DNA from: Takakia lepidozioides
Lineage: Eukaryota; Streptophyta; Takakiopsida; Takakiales; Takakiaceae
NCBI GenBank assembly: GCA_030704615.1
Contig: CM060731.1
Span: forward strand, 10,976,001 to 11,036,000
Direction: 5' to 3'
Length of the DNA stretch: 60,000 nucleotides
The position numbers and the translations under genes were made by a program. The notes below the pieces were generated by a model that saw nothing but the letters and a program-made list of their open reading frames with translations, was not told where the DNA came from and did no database searches. Positions 48,436-58,630 of the stretch are shown piece after piece (position 1 is the stretch's first letter; each line of letters opens with the position of its first letter).

Positions 48436-49711
48436 TCACTGGGTTGGAACCAACATAGTGGCGCCAAGCTCAAGGCAATGCACCACCGCCTTCATCTCTT
48501 TTTCGTGCGTCGGCCACCGTCGCTCCACTTCATTCAGTTTCTTACTTTCGTAAGCCACTGGACGTCCATCTTGCATAAGTACACCCCCAATCGCGAAGTC
48601 CGATGCATCTGTATGAATCTCAAACGGACGATCGAACTCCGGGATTTTCAAGACTGGAGCTTCCGCCATCCGCTGCTTCAATTCAGCAAAAGCTTGGCCA
48701 CAAAATGTGTTCCATACCCAGACTTTGGATTTACACAGAAGGTCCGACAGCGGCCCCCCGATCTTGGCGAAATTTCTCACATACTTCCGGTAATAGGAGG
48801 CGAGTCCTAGGAAGGATCGCACTCCCGGGACCGAAGTCGGAGGCTCCCAGTCCAAGATCGCCCTCACCTTTCTGTCATCCATTTTGATCCCATCCTGTGT
48901 AATCACATGCCCCAAGGACTCCCACTTTTGTGACCCCGAATTCGCACTTTGAAGCTTTGGCATACAGCTTCCCTTCTCGCAATTTTTGGAACACCCTTTT
49001 GAGGTGCTCCAGGTGCTCCTCCTTTGTTTCGAGTACACCAAGATGTCGTCGATGTACACGATCACAAAGTCATCCAACCACTCCTGAAAAAGGCTGTTCA
49101 TCAGCGTGCTAAATGTCGCTGGTGCATTGGTGAGCCCAAAGGCATCACCAAGAACTCATATGAACCATACCTTGTCCTGCACGCGGTCTTCTCCTCATCT
49201 CCTTCCGCCACCCGAATTTGTGATAGCCGGAGCGCAAGTCGATCCGGCTGAAATACTTCGCTCCTGCCAACCGATCGAAGAGGTCGTCGATCCTTGGCAA
49301 AGGGTACCGGTTTTTGATAGTCACCTTATTCAGAGCCCTGTAATCGACACACATCCGCAGCGTCCCATCCTTCTTGTCTGCAAATAGCACCGGGGCTCCG
49401 TAAGGTGACTTACTCGGCCGGATGTACCCCTTTGACATTAGATCCTTGAGCTGAGTCTTCAGCTCGACCAACTCTCTGTGGCTCAACCGGTAGGGCGCCT
49501 TGGCAGGCGGTTCCGATCCCGGTATCACCTCAATCTTGTGGTCAACTCCTCTTCGCGGTGGCAAGCCGCTTGGTAAATCCTCCGGCATCACATCCTGGTA
49601 TTTCTCCAAAATCCCCTTGATCCAATCTGGGCTCGGCTCCCCATCGCCTTCTCCTTTCACTTCTCTAATGTAAAGCAAAAACTGGGCTCGTGTGCCTCCT
49701 CCACGGCCCAC
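48436..49711 (-). pseudogene. Gypsy B reverse transcriptase and RNase H
   Basis: 49711-49145 holds the RT N-terminal half ([51 protein letters not shown]). A frameshift follows at SGYH; the second half (49101 on) has NSLFQEWLDDFVIVYIDDIL with the YIDD catalytic box, then SFLGLASYYRKYV and RNase H with EIHTDASDFAIGGVL and HEKEMKAVVHCL. A further frameshift lies at the MPFG box near 49140. The enzyme would not be made intact. Confidence 0.9.
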
Positions 49712-50327
49712 TCCTTGCTGACAGAAGGTTTATTCGCCCTCCCACGGATTTGGGCGTTTCCGACACTCGTAAAACCTCGCCACCATTCCCACATGGCAGC
49801 GTGACTACTCTCTTGCGGCCATCTATGACCGCTCCGGATTTGCTCAAAAAGGTCATCCCCAAATGAGATCCACTCCATCGATCTCGCAGATGTGAAGTTC
49901 TCACGTCCCTCCCAACTCCCCAGTTGAAGAGGAACATCAAACGCCAACCTTGTCGCCAACTGTGGTTCTCCTTTGGCAGAACGCACCTCAATAGAGGCCC
50001 CCACGTCACTTGTCGGGAGTCCCAACTTTCGCGCCGCGCCGGCGTCATGAAGGAGTGCGACGCTCCTGTGTCCACCAACAACGACACGTTAGTTCCGGAT
50101 ATTATCCCATCCACGAACAATAACTGACTCCCTTTACGCAAGGCGCCAGTTTCCTGATACAACTCACAAGAATAGTTGCCTACCTTGCAAGTCCTGGCGA
50201 CCACCGCTTCCACCAAGCGACTGATGGTATCTTCCGACAGCTCCGTGGTCGCCCGAGTCATGTTCAATTGTCGAGGCTTTGTGCACTTCTTGGCCATGTG
50301 CCCGGGCTCCCCGCAATTGAAACACAC
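49665..50327 (-). pseudogene. Gypsy B zinc knuckle and aspartic protease
   Basis: CFNCGEPGHMAKKC is a CCHC nucleocapsid knuckle. About 80 residues on, LLVDTGASHSFM carries the retropepsin DTGA catalytic triad. The frame then degrades into a different one before the RT region, indicating small indels. Confidence 0.85.
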
Positions 50328-51385
50328 TCCATCAAAGGTCGCCTTCTGTCCGCCATAAGCCGCTCCACCCGCTTTTCCTTTCGAAGCACCGGGTGCCGCC
50401 TTGACGTGTGAAGGCCCTCCCTTCGATTTCCACGTGCCATTGTCGCCGCGTGGCCTATCCCACTTCTTTTCCGGTCGGAAGGAGTCACCTTCCCGCCGCC
50501 GGTCTTCTTGTGGTTCAGCTCCGTACGGCCTTGTCTCTCACCCCTAGGGACATCCGAGAAACATTCAGCCCTCTCAATTGCCTCGTTCAAAGTCTTGGGT
50601 GGCTTCTCCTCCAACTTCCGCCTGGCCCATGGGGCCAGTCCCGCCACAAAGTTGAAGACCATTTCTGGTTCTGCCATGTCCGCGACTTCGAGCAACAGCA
50701 CATTGAAAGCCTGGACATACCCCCGAATGTCATCTGTTTGCTTCAAATTCCTCATCTTGTCCCGGGCAAGCCAGGACGCGTTGAGGGGCACAAACTGTCT
50801 CTTCATCAATTCCTTGAACCCACTCCAGTTCAAGGTTTCCGGGCTTGGGACCTCGGTCGTGAAGGCGTTTCTGCCACCATTGTTGAGCATAGCCCCTCAA
50901 ATAGGTGGGAGCCACTTCCACCCGATCCTCGTCACTCAACTTGGCCGCCCGGAAGTACTGCTCTAGCTCCAGGAGCCAGGTGTTGAGTGCCTTCCGATTT
51001 CGACGCCCTCGAAGGTGCCGGTTCCTTAGGCTTCACTTTAAACTTTGCCTTAGTGGAAGTGGCATTAGCCGCCTTCAACACGTCTTTCAACGTCCCGCCA
51101 AACTGCGCCACAAAACCTTCCCAAAAGGCTGCCGGCATGGGAGGCATCTGTTGGTTTGTCGGAGCTCTCAAAGGATTCCTCGGGCTCCGACTCCTCGGAT
51201 TCCTCCGCTCTTGAGCGGCCTCGTTTTCGGAAACATGCATCGCTTCCTCAAACGGCCGCCTTGGTGACACGTCGCCCCCATCGGGCTCACCAGGATCATC
51301 ATCTTTGGGCCGTTCCGCTTTCGCTTTGGCTTGCCCGACCCCATGATGAGGCCAATCCCAAGGACGATCGCGTACTGAACTCTAA
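50264..51385 (-). pseudogene. Gypsy B gag, frameshifted
   Basis: Three overlapping frames together read a gag protein: an N-terminal polar region (51270-50932), YLRGYAQQWWQK (about 50900), then FKELMKRQFVPLNASWLARD and FNVLLLEVADMAEP with FNFVAGLAPWARRKL (50860-50600), which is the Retrotrans_gag domain. At least two frame changes are needed to join them. Confidence 0.85.
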
Positions 51386-51399
51386 GCTCTGATACCAAG
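51386..51399 (-). other. Primer binding site of gypsy B
   Basis: The minus strand reads TTGGTATCAGAGC right after the 5' LTR end, matching the 3' end of initiator tRNA-Met (TGGTATCAGAGC), the usual plant gypsy/copia PBS. Confidence 0.9.
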
Positions 51400-52125
51400 T
51401 GTCGCGCACCTCACTTCGGTAAGCTCCCCTTCAAGTCATAGTTACTCGCTTTGATGCGCGCGCCTGACTCCCAACCTGGCCGCCGGGCCAACTTGGAGCT
51501 TCGGCTGCTCACCGGGACATAACGGTCCCCCCTTCGCTTCCCCCTAAACCCTCCACCTTTGGGACTAGGAGAATTCCCTTTGGTAGATGGCAGTCCGGAA
51601 CAGCTCCCCACTCTTGGTCGCTTTCCGGCTCGCACGCTTACTCACTAGTTTTTGGTCACCAACGGGCTTGCACCGTTCTCGGGGTCACTACTCCCCTTAT
51701 ATATACTTCTGTAGCTGTCCGCGGGGGTTTCACAACCAGCCATGCCATTTTATGGCGAACCACCACGAAAACCCTCGACTCCCGGTGATGAGTCGCGGTG
51801 AGTCTTGGCCCACTCACCACGGCCCCTCTGGACCGTGATGAGTCCCAAGACTCCCCACGACCCCCACCACGAGGTCTCCGCCCCCATGGTGAGTCCTATG
51901 CCACCCCCACTAAGTCCCGCTAAGCTACCACCACCCCTTGTGGAGCCACCCCCACCGCAACCCGGTGTGCGGGGCTCCACCTAGTGAGCGCCTCCGCCTC
52001 CTTGAGTGCCTTGGGCACTCAAGGGTGCTTCAGCCCCCCCATACCTATCGCTGCCGCTACCCCCACCACAGGGGCAGCCCCTCATGTGTCCCGATCCCCT
52101 GCCCTCAAGGCAAAGGGCCGCGACA
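51400..52125 (-). repeat. 5' LTR of gypsy B
   Basis: Starts TGTCGCGGCC at 52125 and ends GTGCGCGACA at 51400, giving a perfect 7 bp terminal inverted repeat (TGTCGCG/CGCGACA). A TATATATAAGG promoter motif lies at about 51691-51701. Length is 726 bp. GACTCA and GTGGTGGGG stretches are repeated in U3. Confidence 0.85.
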
Positions 52126-52700
52126 ATGTCATTCTGAACACTGCCCTGGCAGCTCTGGAAAAGGGGAAAGAGGTCCATGGTGACATCTTCAGAGCTGGAA
52201 TTGTACCAAATGTCATTCTGAACCATACCCTGGAGGACATGTATGCAAAGTGGGTGCATCGAGCCCTGGAGAAGGGCAAAGAGGTGCATGGTGATATCAT
52301 CAAAGCTGGAATTGTACCAAATGTCATTCTGAACACTGCCCTGGCAGCTTAGGAAAAGGGGAAAGAGGTCCATGGTGACATCTTCAGAGCTGGAATGGTA
52401 CCAAATGTCATTCTGAACCATACCCTGGTGGACATGTATGCAAAGTGGGTGCATCGAGCCCTGGAGAAGGGCAAAGAGGTGCATGGCGATATCATCAGAG
52501 CTGAAATTGTACCAAATGTCATTCTAAACACTGCCCTGGCAGCTCTGGAAAAAGGGAAAGAGGTCCATGGCGATATCTTCAGAGCTGGAATTGTACCAAA
52601 TGTCATTCTAAACAATACCCTAGTGGACATGTATGCAAAATGTAGGTGCATCGAGGATGCAAAAGGGAGTGTTCAACATTATGGCTGAACGAGATGTGGT
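52126..52700 (+). repeat. 195 bp tandem repeat built from two PPR-like modules
   Basis: The block ATGTCATTCT(G/A)AACACTGCC recurs at 52126, 52321 and 52516, exactly 195 bp apart. Each unit holds two related ~95-100 bp modules reading ALEKGKEVHGDIFRAGIVP and ALEKGKEVHGDIIKAGIVP plus LVDMYAKW. 195 is divisible by 3, so the frame stays open, except for one stop (TAG about 52349). The 3' end passes into single-copy PPR relic (GTGTTCAACATTATGGCTGAACGAG). Confidence 0.9.
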
Positions 52701-52870
52701 GTCGTGGAGTGCGTGCTTGCAGGGTATGCACAACGGGGACGTGGGATGGAGGCTTTGGAGACCTTGAGCAAATGATGGGGGTAGAGGTGAAGCCCGGGAA
52801 AAGGACAAAGAGGTGCATGGGGATATCATCAAAGCTGGAATTGTACCAGAGTCATTCTGAACACAACCGG
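52701..52870 (+). pseudogene. PPR relic after the tandem array
   Basis: Degenerate plus-strand sequence still aligns with PPR motifs: RDVVSWSA, then GRGMEALETLEQMMG and a KEVHGDIIKAGIVP unit (about 52808-52852) with a small deletion before CATTCTGAACACA. Several frame changes make it non-coding. Confidence 0.7.
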
Positions 52871-53099
52871 TAACCAATCCATTCATTGGCTGCATTTTTG
52901 TGTCAAAAGTCCATGCGTAGACTAGAATCCACATGTTCAATGGTGGGTAGGGAAAACTGTTCTTGCTGCCCAAAGTATGTGATAGTCATAAGCCTAGCAA
53001 TTGTCTCTGAAAAAATGATGGATGACTAGTGCCTTGGTTACAGCATCCACCCTTGTCAACTCTTGCGATGTTGTAATGAAATATACCTGCAACGGGCAT

Positions 53100-54475
53100 T
53101 GATTAGAAGTTAGTTTTACTTCCATGTCAGCTGCTAGCAGCAAGGCAAGGATGTATGCATGATTTGTGTAGAGTCATGGACAGCTGAAGAGCAGGGATAG
53201 AGTGGGGGTCCAGATCCATCTAGAAGAAGGTCGGGTTTCAAGCTCCAGATTACCTATCATTCCTTGTGGAAGGACAAGTACAAGAAACAGATGGTCAAGT
53301 GGAAGCCGCATCAGCAGCGGCACAATTGATAAAATCAGGCATTATTAATGAAGGCACCTTCTTCAACACATTTCACCTGTTTTTCCATCTTATCAGAGTT
53401 GGCACTTTATTTTCATGTTCAATAGCTACAAGAAACCTGCATGGGTAGATGGTCAACTGAAAGCTGCAGTAGCAGCGGCGTAATTGATAAAATCAGACGC
53501 TGCTATAAATTTTCATGTTGAATTCTGCAAGTTAGCTGGTTGAGTGAACCTTTGTAGTTTGGAGTGACTTTTGACATGATACTGCCAATGTGACAACAAG
53601 AAAGAATCCAGAAACAGGTAACGGAGACCACAAGAAACTGTGGAGTGAATACTTTTCTGACCCCAGTCAACGGTGGGACAATCAAGGCAAAAAGGTGAAT
53701 GCCTATTGGATTACAGAGAGGAGAAGATGCAATTGAGCATAGGAACTAGTGTAGTTGAGTTGGGTATTTCCTAGAACAATTCGAGGCTTTCATTATTAGC
53801 TACTAGCAACAAGGCAAGGGTGAATGCATGATTTTGGCAGAGGCATGGATAGCTGAAGGAGCAGGGATAGAGTGTGGGTCCAGATTCATCAAAGAGGGCC
53901 GGACTTCAAGCTCCTATGATTCCATGTGGATCAATAGCTACTAGCAACTTGCATGGATAGATGGTCAATTGGAAGCTGCAGCAGTAGCGGTGGAATTGAT
54001 AAATCAGGCACTACTAATGAAGGCACATTCTTCAACACATTTCACCCTGTTTTTCCTTCTTATCAGAATTGACCCTAAGTTTCCATGTTGAATTCTGCAT
54101 GCTAGCTGGTTGAGTGAACCTTTGATAGTTTGGAGTGACTTGACATAATACTGCCAATGTGACAACAGGAAAGCATCCAGAAACAGGTAACAGAGATGAG
54201 GAGAAGCTGTGGAATGAATACTTTTTTACCCAGTCAACGGTGGGACAATCCAGGCAAGAAGGTGAATGTCTGTCTGATCATAGAGAGTAGCAGATGCAAT
54301 TGAGCATAGGAACTAGTGTGATAAGTTGAGTTGGGTGTTTCCTAGAATAAATCTAGGTTGTCATCGTCAGCTGCTAGCAGCAAGGCAAGGATATATGCAT
54401 GATTTATGCATAGGCATGGATAGCTGAAGGAGCAGGGATAGAGTGTGGGTCCAGATTCATCCAAGAGGGCCAGAA
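53100..54475. repeat. Direct repeats of ~570-670 bp inside CACTA-2
   Basis: AGCT(G/A)CTAGCA(G/A)CAAGGCAAGG followed by GCATGATTT, TGGA(C/T)AGCTGAAG and GCAGGGATAGAGTG recurs at about 53129, 53798 and 54369. Between them, GTTTGGAGTGACTT, GCCAATGTGACAACA and GAATACTTTT also recur. Two units are near full length and the third is partial. No ORF is conserved. Confidence 0.8.
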
Positions 54476-54541
54476 AGAGGTCCATGGTGACATCGTCAAA
54501 GCTGGAATTGTACCGGATGTCATTCTGAACACTGCCATGGT
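54472..54541 (+). pseudogene. Isolated PPR module relic
   Basis: One KEVHGDIVKAGIVPDVILN module, very close in sequence to the 195 bp array, sits between the direct repeats and the right subterminal region, about 1.6 kb from the array. Confidence 0.75.
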
Positions 54542-55018
54542 GACATATCATAGTCAGGATCATGACTGCAATACCTCCTCAATACATGCCACGTGTCCAC
54601 ATATCAGGATGTTTGTAGTCATGACAATGATTGCAAGACCTCCTCATTATATGCCACGTATCCAAATATTAGCATGGTTGTAGTCAGGATAATGACTGCA
54701 GATCCTCCTCAAGGATATGCCACGTGGCAGTTTCGGGAGACGTCATATGGCGCACATTCACAAAACCTCCTGGACTTATTAGAAAGAGACACGTGTACAG
54801 TTTGCAGCAGCACACTAAGTCATGTATGGTAGAAGTACGTCTGACTGCCACATGACAGTAAGATGTATCACTCTGACTGCAGTCATCCATGACCGACCAT
54901 ACTGTACTCATTGTATTGACTTGGTTTGCACGACTTAAAGTCATAGAAGTCATATATACCGTTTATGACTACGGGATAGTCATATATACAGTCATATATA
55001 CCGCGATTTGTTGTAGTG
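54542..55018. repeat. Right subterminal region of CACTA-2
   Basis: Three ~70 bp subrepeats contain (G)TAGTCA(G/T)GA, AATGACTGCA, CCTCCTCA and TATGCCACGT (about 54549-54728). Nearer the end, ATGACTGCAGTCAT-like and CATATATACAGTCATA motifs are arranged in both orientations. Such clustered subterminal motifs are the expected binding sites for a CACTA TNPA-type protein. Confidence 0.7.
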
Positions 55019-55323
55019 AGTCCATGAATGCGGTAGATATTATTGAGGAAGAATCTTGCAGTTTCCTTGCCGGTAACCGTCTTATTACATGGAATGAAAT
55101 GTGTCATCTTCGTAAAACGACCTATAATAACAAGGATTGAATCGGTGGTCTTTGGAAGGTTCGTAACAAAGTCCATAGACACGGACGACCATGGACCCTT
55201 GGGAATGGGTAATGGTTGAAGAAGGCCATAAGGTCGATGTCGTGGTCCCTTCGCTCTAGCACACGTGTCGCAAGATTTTATAAATTCTTTCACGAGTTTT
55301 CACATCTGCGGCCACCAATAGTC
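55019..55323 (-). pseudogene. Gypsy A integrase, N-terminal fragment
   Basis: The minus strand reads FIKSCDTCARAKG (zinc region end), GPWSSVSMDFVTNLP and GRFTKMTHFIPC (core), then ETARFFLNNIYRIHGL, where CACTA-2 interrupts. Upstream it continues, across CACTA-1, from ISKD at 56155. Confidence 0.85.
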
Positions 55324-56151
55324 CACTACAACAGATCACGGTATTTATGACTGTATTTATGACTATTCTGCAGTCATAAACGGTACATATGACTTCTATG
55401 ACTGTAAGTCGTGCAAACCAAGTGAATACAATGAGTACAAGATGGTACGGTCTGGATGAGTACAGTCACATAAACCAAGTGATATCTCTCACTGCAGTCA
55501 TATATACCATTATACTGCAGTCGCCGCTGCCGCGCCACGTGACGAGGCGCAATTGATTAAAAATTAAATTAAATTAAAAAAATTAAAAAAATTAAAAACA
55601 TATGTCGGACGCCGCGTTGCACCGCATTATGCCACGTGACATAATGTATTTTATAATAATGAAAAAACCACGTGGCAGTCCATCTAGGCTACCACGTGCT
55701 ATCCTTAGCTCGCCTACTAACCCTAGGGCCATCTTATCCATTTGATTGTACTTAGAGGAGTTTGAACCTGCAACCTCTTTACTATAAGAACCAATACACC
55801 CATTAGTCATTCATGTGATCATATGATGTTTTAATTGTATAACACACGTCAAATTACAAAATCCCCAGTAGTCATCATGACTATGTAATTTCATCCATGT
55901 ACATTGTAGTCATGGAAATGACTATGAATGGTGAGCTAAATCTGGTCAATTGTCGTTGACCAGCCTTCCGCCCATTCCGGAGCCATGTAGTCATACAGAC
56001 AACTCTTAGATAGTCGTTCATATGACTGTAGTCGTATGAACGACTGCGGAAGGTCAATTTCATATAAAAACATGGTGCAGTCACGGTCAAAGTCAAGAAA
56101 ACCATTACTACCACGGTTTGGCAGTCATAACTACCGCGATCTGTTGTAGTG
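55324..56151. mobile_element. CACTA-1: 828 bp non-autonomous CACTA element
   Basis: Ends CACTACAACAGATCACGG (55324) and, inverted, CACTACAACAGATCGCGG (56151). The 3 bp target duplication gtc is at 55321-55323 and 56152-56154. Subterminal TATGACTG and TGCAGTCATA motifs occur in both orientations. It has no coding capacity, contains a tRNA-like relic and lies in opposite orientation to CACTA-2. Excision restores the gypsy A frame through KDYWWPQ. Confidence 0.9.
55757..55803 (-). repeat. tRNA-derived relic inside CACTA-1
   Basis: Minus strand: TGGGTGTATTGG (about 55791-55802) and GGTTGCAGGTTCAAACTCC (about 55757-55775), the latter a good T-arm/B box. It suggests a SINE fragment inserted in the CACTA element. 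Confidence 0.45.
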
Positions 56152-56154
56152 GTC

Positions 56155-57400
56155 CTTGGATATCAATTCCATTGTTTTGTTGAAGCCGAAATGTTCCGCA
56201 GGCGGAAGATCATGACATGTTTGAAGAATTCGAAGGCGTGTAGGTCCTGGAGGTACATAGAGAAGTCCCTTGAAATAAAATCAGTCATCTTTGAACTCGA
56301 AGTCGTTTGTAACATGTGGGTTGTCTCGAGGTCGATTTAGTTGACTTCGTAGTATCGTAGAAAATTGGTCGTTCTTCAGTGCTTCCTGAATCTCCTTTAT
56401 GATCTCTGCATCGTCATAGGTGGACATGAATAACATATTCAATTGGAGATTTGCTGGTTTCAAGATGATGGATTTCTGTTGGTCAAAAGCTGCATCCCCT
56501 TCCTTTGGCGCAAGATACGATCGTCGAGAAAGAACATCTGGTTTTCCTTGAAGATGTCCGGGACGGTAGATAATAACAAAATCAAACCTTGCTAGTGACA
56601 TACTCCATCTTGCTTGACATCGATTCAAAACACGAGCACTCATAAAATACTTTGTGATCGGTATAGACAGTGACCTGATGTTGAGCTCCCTCCAATAGAT
56701 GACGCCACTCCTCAAAAGCATCGATAATTGCTAAAAGTTCTTTGTCATGGATTTCATAATTGATCTCCGCAGCGAAAAATTTGCGAGAACGAAAACCAAC
56801 AGGATGAAGTTGGCCATCTGTACCGTATTGAGATAGTACCGCGTCAAGTGCAAAGTCCGATGCATCTGCTTCCAAAAAGAATGGTTTAGATGGGTCTGCA
56901 TGTACCAGTATTGGAGCCGTTGTAAATGTCTACTTCAGCCTTTCAAATGCTTTGTCAGCCTTCTCGTCCCATACAAATTTGTCCTTCCTTGTGAGTCGTG
57001 TCATTGGTGCAGCAATTTTGGAGTAGTATTGGATGAAGATTCTATAGAAATTTGCAAATCCTAGAAAATATTGTACATCTCGGACCGAAGTTGGTTTAAC
57101 CCACTCGATGATGGTTTGTATTTTCTTCTGATCCATAAAAACTCATTTGTCGGAAATAATGTAGCCCAAAATTCGACTTCAGATTGGTGGAAAAGACATT
57201 TTTCTAACTTGGCATATAGTTTTTTTTTCCCTCAAATTATCAAGGACAAGGCGTACATGGCGACCATGTTCTTCTTCATTCTGTGAAAATATCAAAATGT
57301 CGTCCAAATAAATGACTACAAAGTCATCTAAAAATTCTCGAAAGATGTCATTCATCATGTGTTGAAAAATTGCTGGAGCATTTGAAAGACCGAAAGGCAT
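56155..57400 (-). pseudogene. Gypsy A reverse transcriptase (C-terminal part) and RNase H
   Basis: 57400-57179 reads [17 protein letters not shown] and [14 protein letters not shown] (YLDD box). 57136-56930 has VRDVQYFLGFANFYRIFI. 56875-56582 is RNase H with [17 protein letters not shown] and [16 protein letters not shown]. 56721-56281 contains YRPGHLQGKPDVLSRR and the linker. Stops and frame changes separate these blocks. Confidence 0.85.
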
Positions 57401-57484
57401 AACACTGTATTCGAAATGTCCATACCTTGTGCGAAAATCAGTCTTCCATTCGTCTCCTTCTTTTATTCGTACAAGGTTGTAAGC

Positions 57485-57959
57485 TCATCTCAAGTCGATC
57501 TTTGTGAAAAAATTTGCTCGTCCAAGTTGTTCGAGGAGTCCGAAAATCAGCGGTAGTGGATAACAATTTTTCACAGTGACTTTGTTGAGCCCACGATAGT
57601 CCACACACATGCGTAACGATCCGTCATTCTTCTTCACAAATAAGATAGGGTGCTCCCGCGGGTGATTTCGAATGTTGAATGAATTTTTTTGACAAATTTT
57701 CATCAATGTATTCGCATAAAGCAGTCAGCTCCGTCTGAGATAAATTGTAGATCGGGCCGAATGGTGGTTGAGCTCTTTCTTGCAACTCAATTGCACAATC
57801 ATAAGATCGATGTTTTGGCAACATGTCTGCATTTTTCTTCTCGAAGACGTCCTTGAAATCTTGATATTGAGTGGATAATGTCGAAGTACCTTGGTCTGTT
57901 GTGGTTTTGATCGGAATCGCATAAAGTGCAAATGTCGCGTCTTTCTTCGTAGCTCTCAT
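57485..57959 (-). pseudogene. Gypsy A reverse transcriptase, N-terminal part
   Basis: Frames 57959-57624 and 57706-57485 read [39 protein letters not shown], then [20 protein letters not shown] and [10 protein letters not shown]. The family match is clear, but a frame change occurs near the [14 protein letters not shown] junction. Confidence 0.85.
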
Positions 57960-58070
57960 GAAGGCTCTAGCTCCAAGAAACAGGGGTTGAATACCTTTGG
58001 TACTTTTGCATTTTTGTCTTGCCGAAATTTTTCGTGATCGCCAGTCAATGTCAGGATTATGAAGGACAAA

Positions 58071-58630
58071 CTAGGGAAGTCCAAGGATCACAAGATTCGT
58101 TGGAGACTGGATGACATTGAAAACAATCTGTGATGCTTGATTTTTAAGCTTCACTTCAAGGGGCCGAGTTTCATGGTCAATATTTCCTGATGCTAACAGT
58201 CGTCCATCGATGATTTCAACAGGGGCCGAGAATTTCCTTCTTACGAGCGTTAAATTGTGTTGTTTCGCAAAGTCTTTGTCAATAAAACACGCTGAAGCGC
58301 TCAAGTCCAAAAGTGCTTCTACGGAGATATCTCGATTTTGCATCTTGATCTTTACTGGAACTGTGAAACAAGATACATGGTCTGGAGGTAGAAATAGACA
58401 TTTTTTTGGTGAGGAATTTGGGGTGTCCAGCCGCATAGTCCCTACTGTGACTGGACATCTTCGTTTTCCGACCTCCTCGTATCGAACACTTTAGTGGTGC
58501 CCCGAGCTTTGAATCTTCTTTTGTTGGGGCAGTTTAATGCCATGTGATCATCTTCTCCGCAATAAAGGCATAATCTATTCAAGCGCCGTCTTTGTTTCTC
58601 GTCAGTAACAAGATTTGACCCCATAATCAT
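58071..58630 (-). pseudogene. Gypsy A zinc knuckle and aspartic protease
   Basis: CLYCGEDDHMALNC (58630-58442 frame) is a CCHC knuckle. The next frame (58436-58071) reads ISVEALLDLSASACFIDKDF, in which the retropepsin D(S/T)GA catalytic triad is DLSA, a loss of the key glycine. The gag region upstream is absent. Confidence 0.8.

Larger units (their letters stand above)
47059..52125 (-). mobile_element. Ty3/gypsy chromovirus B nested in CACTA-2
   Basis: Order on the minus strand: 5' LTR (52125-51400), PBS, gag, CCHC knuckle and protease, RT, RNase H, integrase, chromodomain, purine tract (47244-47234). The right boundary with PPR sequence is sharp at 52125/52126; the left boundary is near 47058. 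The 170 bp beyond the purine tract do not resemble the 5' LTR, so the 3' LTR is lost, replaced or highly diverged, and no target duplication can be read. Frameshifts occur in gag, protease and RT. Confidence 0.85.
45202..55018. mobile_element. CACTA-2: 9.8 kb CACTA transposon with PPR cargo and nested gypsy B
   Basis: The left end begins CACTACAATAGAACGTGG (45202). The right end, read inward on the minus strand, begins CACTACAACAAATCGCGG (55018). The 3 bp target duplication agt flanks it at 45199-45201 and 55019-55021. Both ends share subterminal sequence with CACTA-1: the right end matches the left of CACTA-1 for over 130 bp, and the left end shares TGGTTTTC(C/T)TGACTTTGACC. The sizes are 9817 bp in total and about 4.75 kb without gypsy B. 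No TNP2-like transposase is seen, so it is non-autonomous. The interior carries PPR relics (45590-47058, 52126-52860, 54472-54541) and long direct repeats. Confidence 0.85.
43095..58630 (-). mobile_element. Ty3/gypsy chromovirus A, 5'-truncated, with nested insertions
   Basis: Reading down the minus strand: CCHC knuckle, protease, RT, RNase H, integrase, chromodomain, polypurine tract, 3' LTR. It is interrupted by CACTA-1 (55324-56151) and CACTA-2 (45202-55018). At both points the gypsy reading resumes exactly after one copy of a 3 bp target duplication: ISKD|YWWPQM around CACTA-1 and [13 protein letters not shown] around CACTA-2. The gag start, PBS and 5' LTR are missing; the element ends against a tRNA-like repeat near 58.61 kb. 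Many frameshifts and stops make it inactive. Confidence 0.85.
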
